A stretch of DNA of 53,885 nucleotides from Saccharothrix coeruleofusca (GTDB lineage Bacteria > Actinomycetota > Actinomycetes > Mycobacteriales > Pseudonocardiaceae). The notes under the pieces were generated by a model. The model did no database searches. It was not told where the DNA came from and worked only from the letters and a program-made list of their open reading frames with translations. The DNA is taken from the NCBI RefSeq assembly GCF_014648515.1, contig NZ_BMRG01000004.1, positions 180,961 to 234,845 of the forward strand, written 5' to 3'. Numbering within the stretch: the stretch's first letter is position 1; each line of letters begins with the position of its first letter. A program made the position numbers and the translations under genes. Below, in pieces: positions 49,762 to 53,885 of the stretch.

Positions 49762-51090
49762 ATGCGCACCCGCTTGCACACCGCTGTGCTCGCTGTGGCC
49801 GCGACGCTGGTCGCCCTGCTCGTCCGCGCCCCCGCGGCCGAAGCGGTCGGTCCGGCCCCGCACTACCTGATGACCGCGTTCACCAACACCAGCGAGTCCA
49901 ACATGTACGTCTACGACTCGCCGGACGCGACGGACTTCGCACTGGTCAGGGCCAACGCCTACACCCCGCCGACCGGCCTGATCCGCGACCCGAGCGTCAT
50001 GCGGCACACCGATGGCCGCTACTACGTCGTGCACACCACCGGATGGACCGGCGACACCATCGCCTTCGCCCGCAGCACCGACGGCGTGAACTGGACCTTC
50101 CTGCGGACCCTCACCGTGGGGCTCAACGGCGCCACCGGCAGCACGTGGGCGCCGGAGTGGTTCAAGGACACCGACGGCAGCGTCCACGTGATCTTCTCCG
50201 CCTCGCGCGAGGGCGTCGGCGGGCAGTTCCGCCCGTACCGGATCACCGCCACCCGCGGCGACCTGTCGAGGTGGACCGCGCCGACCCCGCTGGGCATCCC
50301 GGCGAACTTCATCGACAGCTTCCTGGTCAAGGTCGACGGCACGTACCACAACTTCCTCAAGAACGAGACCACCAAGTACGTCGAGCACGCGGTAGCGCGG
50401 TCGCTGGCGGGACCGTGGCACTTCGTGGGCACCGGCGACTGGGCGGGCTGGGGACCGGGCCTGGAGGGGCCCGCCCTGGTGCAGCTGCCCAACGGGCGGT
50501 GGCGGATCTACTTCGACCAGTACGGCGCGGGCCGCTACTTCTACGCCGACACCCCGGACCTGCGGGCCTTCGGCGCGAAGGCGGAACTGCCGGGCCTGTC
50601 CGGCGTCGCTCGGCACTTCACCGTGCTGCGGGAGGAGGTCGGGGACCGCACCGCCGTCCCGGCGGGCAACCGCTCGCTGCGCTCGGTCGACCACCCCGAC
50701 CGGTATGTGCGGCACCGTGACAACGTCGCCTACCTGGAGCCGGTGAGCACGGCCCTGGACCGGCAGGACGCCACCTTCTCCGTGGTGGCGGGCCTGGCGC
50801 ACACCGACTGCTACTCGTTCGAGTCGTCCAACTACCCCGGCCACTTCCTGCGCCACCGGGGGACGGCGCTGGTGCTGGGCCGGTTCGACGGGTCGGCCGA
50901 GTTCCGCGGCGACGCGACCTTCTGCGGCCGGGCCGGGCTGGCGGGCCGGGGGACCACGTCGTTCGAGTCCTACGACCACCCCGGCCACTACCTGCGCCAC
51001 GCGGGCCAGGAGATGAGGGTGGAACCACGGGAGTTAGGCGGGAGGTTCGCCGCTGACGCCTCCTTCAGCGTGGTCGCGCCGCTGGCCTGA
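49762..51090 (+). CDS. secreted GH43-like enzyme with AbfB (CBM42) domain
   Basis: A 442-residue exported enzyme, 12 bp after the BNR_4 gene and probably co-transcribed. A signal peptide covers about residues 1-28 (LAVAATLVALLVRAPAAEA). The GH43 propeller has acids D76 in GLIRDPSVM, D185 in NFIDSFL and E235 in GPGLEGPAL, a complete triad. From about residue 305 the AbfB trefoil shows SLRSVDHPDRYVRHRD, SFESSNYPGHFLRHRG and SFESYDHPGHYLRHAG. The catalytic part is divergent from the two GH43 genes at 13-15 kb, so it may be an arabinofuranosidase or a galactanase type (exo-beta-1,3-galactanases are also GH43). Context favours arabinogalactan. Its 3' end overlaps the convergent oxygenase gene by 57 bp. 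Confidence 0.85.
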   Translation: MRTRLHTAVLAVAATLVALLVRAPAAEAVGPAPHYLMTAFTNTSESNMYVYDSPDATDFALVRANAYTPPTGLIRDPSVMRHTDGRYYVVHTTGWTGDTIAFARSTDGVNWTFLRTLTVGLNGATGSTWAPEWFKDTDGSVHVIFSASREGVGGQFRPYRITATRGDLSRWTAPTPLGIPANFIDSFLVKVDGTYHNFLKNETTKYVEHAVARSLAGPWHFVGTGDWAGWGPGLEGPALVQLPNGRWRIYFDQYGAGRYFYADTPDLRAFGAKAELPGLSGVARHFTVLREEVGDRTAVPAGNRSLRSVDHPDRYVRHRDNVAYLEPVSTALDRQDATFSVVAGLAHTDCYSFESSNYPGHFLRHRGTALVLGRFDGSAEFRGDATFCGRAGLAGRGTTSFESYDHPGHYLRHAGQEMRVEPRELGGRFAADASFSVVAPLA

Positions 51091-51990
51091 CCGCCACGGC
51101 GACAGGTCCAGGCCGGGGTAGCGCAGCGCCGTGCCCGCCAGCGTCTCCTCGGTCCAGAACGGGTGCCCCGGCGGCGGGAACCCGAACAGCGCGAGCTGCC
51201 GGGGCGTGGCGCGCTCCACGAACCGGTACCAGGCGGGCTCGTGGCCTGCCGCGACCCACCCCGTGCGGTGCCCCCACTCGACCTCGGCGCGCCGGTAGCC
51301 CAGTTGCATCGAGTAGCGCGCGCCGCCGGGGCGGGACAGGCCGGTGCCGCGGTGGAAGGTGCCCGTCTCGAAGGCCACCACCGTGCCCGCCGGTCCCGCG
51401 GCGGACACCTCGTGCGCGTACAGGGCGGCATGCCCTGGTTCGACGAAGTCGTCCGCGACGTCGGCCGGACCGGGGACCAGCCAGTTCGGCTTGGCCCCGA
51501 ACCCGGTCGTGCGCGTCCTGGGAACCAGGTGCGGCGGACCCAGCTCCTCGGGCACGTCGACCAGGTAGACGAACATCTCCAGCTGCCGGAAGCGCGGGTC
51601 CGCGCTGGGCACGGTCACCGTGTGGTTGAGGTAGTCGCGGTGCAGTGCCTGGTCGTAGTCGGCCGCCCCGGTGTACTTCGCCCACGCCTCGGCCGTGTAG
51701 AGCCGCAGGTCGTCGTCCTCCAGCAGGGTCCGGGCGAGGTCGATCAGGAGGTCGTGCACGGCCAGCAGGCTGATCTCGGTGCTGGCGAAGGGGAAGCTGT
51801 CGATGCCCGCGAACTCGTCTTCGAGGAAGCGCTGCCGCCGCGGGTCGCTGCCGTCGTGGAACGCCTGCGGTGAGGGGAACATCAGCTCCAGTTCGGCCAG
51901 CGCCGGGCGCAGCACCTCGGCGGGCAGGTAGCCGGGCAGGACGGCGAACCCCCGGTCCCGCCAGCTCTTCACGGCCGCGCTCAGCTCCAC
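51034..51990 (-). CDS. phytanoyl-CoA dioxygenase-family Fe(II) oxygenase
   Basis: A 318-residue cytoplasmic Fe(II)/2-oxoglutarate-type dioxygenase. The metal triad is H117 and D119 in ALHRDYLNH and H213 in GTFHRGTGL, with R225 (GGARYSMQLGYR) for the 2-oxoglutarate carboxylate. Surrounding segments GPPHLVPRT and AGTVVAFETGTFHRGTG are typical of PhyH proteins, which hydroxylate lipids, amino acids or natural-product intermediates. The substrate is unknown. The last 57 bp overlap the convergent GH43-like gene antisense, so neither gene has a terminator of its own between them. Divergent from the S9 peptidase at 52059 by 68 bp. Confidence 0.88.
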   Translation of the reverse strand: MELSAAVKSWRDRGFAVLPGYLPAEVLRPALAELELMFPSPQAFHDGSDPRRQRFLEDEFAGIDSFPFASTEISLLAVHDLLIDLARTLLEDDDLRLYTAEAWAKYTGAADYDQALHRDYLNHTVTVPSADPRFRQLEMFVYLVDVPEELGPPHLVPRTRTTGFGAKPNWLVPGPADVADDFVEPGHAALYAHEVSAAGPAGTVVAFETGTFHRGTGLSRPGGARYSMQLGYRRAEVEWGHRTGWVAAGHEPAWYRFVERATPRQLALFGFPPPGHPFWTEETLAGTALRYPGLDLSPWRSGQRRDHAEGGVSGEPPA

Positions 51991-52058
51991 CCGCCCACTG
52001 TCGCAGCCCGGATTCGATACGGTCGAACGAGTTTTCGCCGCTGCGGAGAGGCACGCCC

Positions 52059-53885
52059 ATGGAACTCAGCGCAGAGCTGGTGGTCGACGGGTGTCCGCCG
52101 TCGACCCCGGTGCTGTCGCCGGACGGCCGCTGGGTGGCTTACGCCGTGGCCCCCATCGGCCGCACCGGCGAGCACCCGTCGAGCCGGTTGTGGGTCACCG
52201 CGGCTGGCGGCAGCGCGCCGCCGCGGCAGCTGGACCTGCCACCGGCCTACGTGTCGTGCCCGCAGTGGGCCTCGGACTCCGAATCCCTGTTCTTCCTGTC
52301 CGACCACGGCTCACCGGGCGTGGCGCAGCTGCACCGGGTCGGCCGCACCGGCGGGGACGTCCAGCGGCTGACCGACTGGCGCGGCGGGATCGACGCCTGC
52401 CGCCGCTCGGCCGATCCCGACGTGGTGGTGATCATCGCCGCCGACGAGCCCGCCGAGCCGGAGAACCCGGCTGACGCCTGGGTGCGCGGTCGTCCGGCCC
52501 CGTCCCGGCTGCGGTTGCTCGACCTGCGCACCGGGCGGGTCCGCACGCCCGCGTCGTTCGGCGGCAGGCACGTGGTCGACGCGGTCCAGCGCCCCGACGG
52601 CGGGCCGCTGGCGGTGCTGACCTGGTCCACCCCGGACATCGATCCCGGCCTGGTCAACCCCGCGCTGCACCTGCTCGACCCCGGCACCGGCGAGGCCCGC
52701 GACCTCGGCCCCACCCCGGCCGACGCCCACTCGCCCGCGTGGTGGCGCGGCGAGCGGTGGCACCTGGCCTACCTCGCGCTCACCCCGCCGGGGCTGCACG
52801 GCGGAACCGCCGTGTTCGACCTGGAGGTGCCCGACACCGGACCGGCCGGGGCGCACCGCAACCTCACGGCCCGCCTGCCCGCGTGCCCGGCGGAGCTGGT
52901 CCAGGTCGACCGAGGTGCGCCGCTGGTGCTGGTCGCCGACGGTCTGGACACCGCGATCCACCGGTTGGCACCCGACGGCCCGGTGCGGCTGTCGCGGATC
53001 AGGGGCCGGGTCGGACAGCTCAGCGCCGACCGGGGCGGTGACGTGGTCGCGGCGGTGGTCAGCGCGGCCGACGAGCCGCACGACGTGCACGCGGGCCCCG
53101 TCGGCGGTCCGCTCACCCGGCGCAGCGACACCCGCCCCGAACTGCGCGGCATCCGGTGGGGCGACCAGCAGCGGCTGTCCTGGCAGGCGGGCGACGGGCT
53201 CGCGCTGGACGGCCTGCTGGTCCTGCCACCGGGGCGTTCCCGGCAGGACGGGCCGTTCCCGCTGGTGACCCTGGCCCACGGCGGCCCCTACGACCGGTAC
53301 GCCGACGAGTTCGCGCTGCACTGGGCGCCGTCCGGGCAGTGGCTCGCGCACGCCGGGTACGCGGTGTTCCTGCCGAACCCGCGCGGCGGCCAGGGCCGGG
53401 GGCACGACTTCGCCGCGGCCGTCGCGGGCGCGGTCGGCCAGCAGGAGTGGACCGACGTCCTCAGCGGGATAGACCTGCTGGTCGCCGAGGGCGTCGCCGA
53501 CCCCGACCGGCTGGGCATCGGCGGGTGGAGCCACGGCGGGTTCACCGCCGCCTGGGCGGTCGGCCGGACCGACCGGTTCGCCGCCGCGGTGGTGGGCGCG
53601 GGGATCAGCGACTGGGGGATGCTGGCGGCCACCGGCGAGTGGGGCGCGTTCGAGGCCGCGCTCGGCGGCAGCACCGGCTGGGAGGGCGTCGGTCCGCACC
53701 CGCACGACCGGCTCAGCCCGATCTCCTACGCCTCGGCCATCCGCACGCCGGTGCTGATCCTGCACGGGGCGGAGGACACCAACGTGCCGCTGTCGCAGGC
53801 CGAGTACCTGCACCGCGCCCTGCGCCGGTTCGGCGTCGAGCACGAGTACGTGGTCTACCCCGGCGAGAACCACTCCATCCGCGGG
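52059..53885 (+). CDS. S9-family prolyl-oligopeptidase-like peptidase, 3' end outside window
   Basis: 609 codons are present and open to the window edge. The N-terminal propeller begins PVLSPDGRWVAYAVAPIGRT, with repeated S-x-D/P-x-x-W-x segments (QWASDSESLFFLSDHGSPGV). The C-terminal alpha/beta-hydrolase domain has FPLVTLAHGGPYDRYADEFA (oxyanion region), GIGGWSHGGFTAAWA with Ser491, LHGAEDTNVPLSQAE with Asp573, and PGENHSI with His605: a complete S9 triad. Only a short tail is missing. It should cleave short peptides in the cytoplasm (no signal peptide). ATG 52059 lies after CGGAGAGG; it is divergent from the oxygenase. Confidence 0.92.
   Translation, partial: MELSAELVVDGCPPSTPVLSPDGRWVAYAVAPIGRTGEHPSSRLWVTAAGGSAPPRQLDLPPAYVSCPQWASDSESLFFLSDHGSPGVAQLHRVGRTGGDVQRLTDWRGGIDACRRSADPDVVVIIAADEPAEPENPADAWVRGRPAPSRLRLLDLRTGRVRTPASFGGRHVVDAVQRPDGGPLAVLTWSTPDIDPGLVNPALHLLDPGTGEARDLGPTPADAHSPAWWRGERWHLAYLALTPPGLHGGTAVFDLEVPDTGPAGAHRNLTARLPACPAELVQVDRGAPLVLVADGLDTAIHRLAPDGPVRLSRIRGRVGQLSADRGGDVVAAVVSAADEPHDVHAGPVGGPLTRRSDTRPELRGIRWGDQQRLSWQAGDGLALDGLLVLPPGRSRQDGPFPLVTLAHGGPYDRYADEFALHWAPSGQWLAHAGYAVFLPNPRGGQGRGHDFAAAVAGAVGQQEWTDVLSGIDLLVAEGVADPDRLGIGGWSHGGFTAAWAVGRTDRFAAAVVGAGISDWGMLAATGEWGAFEAALGGSTGWEGVGPHPHDRLSPISYASAIRTPVLILHGAEDTNVPLSQAEYLHRALRRFGVEHEYVVYPGENHSIRG

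Overview
The window is very GC-rich DNA with short intergenic gaps, frequent GTG starts, ATGA/GTGA start-stop overlaps, leaderless-looking promoters and many families typical of actinomycetes (XRE-DUF5753/DUF397 pairs, ECF sigma factors next to YCII proteins, NarL-type two-component systems, secreted GH43-AbfB enzymes). This points to a filamentous actinomycete, most likely of the Pseudonocardiaceae (Saccharothrix/Lentzea/Actinosynnema-like). The genus is an inference from gene content, not a measurement.

Layout. Positions 1-12.9 kb are mixed housekeeping and regulatory genes: a short-chain dehydrogenase cut by the window edge, a spermidine-synthase-like protein, a large HPII-type catalase, a small conserved protein, an XRE/DUF397 pair, a 900-residue secreted hydrolase, a TetR regulator, a PfkB sugar kinase, and an MFS exporter divergent from an M20 peptidase around a 14-bp palindrome. 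From 12.9 to 15.7 kb lies an arabinan-degradation unit of two secreted GH43 enzymes behind two LacI-type operators. From 15.7 to 20 kb are small conserved actinomycete genes. From 20 to 26.3 kb the DNA is patchier: a decayed secreted peptidase, a DHA2 exporter, an ECF42-type sigma factor operon with two YCII proteins, an integrase relic and a small secreted protein. A two-component system follows (26.4-28.3 kb).

The most coherent block runs from 28.4 to 42.0 kb and resumes at 48.3-51.1 kb. It holds a DeoR/LacI-type chimeric regulator, a lipoprotein plus two permeases of an oligosaccharide importer with no ATPase gene, a D-2-hydroxyacid dehydrogenase, a DUF2264 protein (probable GH154 beta-glucuronidase), a Tat-exported GH30 endo-beta-1,6-galactanase, a rhamnose-type ABC transporter (ATPase, two permeases, binding lipoprotein), a secreted BNR_4 propeller enzyme and a secreted GH43-AbfB enzyme. 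Together these fit breakdown of plant arabinogalactan-protein glycans: side-chain arabinose and terminal rhamnose are trimmed outside, the beta-1,6-galactan is cut, acidic oligosaccharides and rhamnose are imported, and glucuronic acid is removed inside.

An island of about 6.4 kb (41.97-48.34 kb) separates the two halves. It contains two decayed IS701-like elements (one with intact inverted repeats and a CTAG target duplication), an MFS transporter between them, a truncated membrane protein, a small secreted protein and a decayed IS5-family element. The window ends with an Fe(II)/2-oxoglutarate-type oxygenase and an S9 peptidase cut by the edge.

The strongest non-coding observation is a tandem pair of about 126-bp units at 38607-38860, each folding into a long hairpin whose apical stem differs between copies with compensating changes on the other arm. 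A second dispersed repeat (core GCAAGTACCACC) occurs three times, twice at the 3' ends of unrelated genes. No rRNA, tRNA or CRISPR array was seen.
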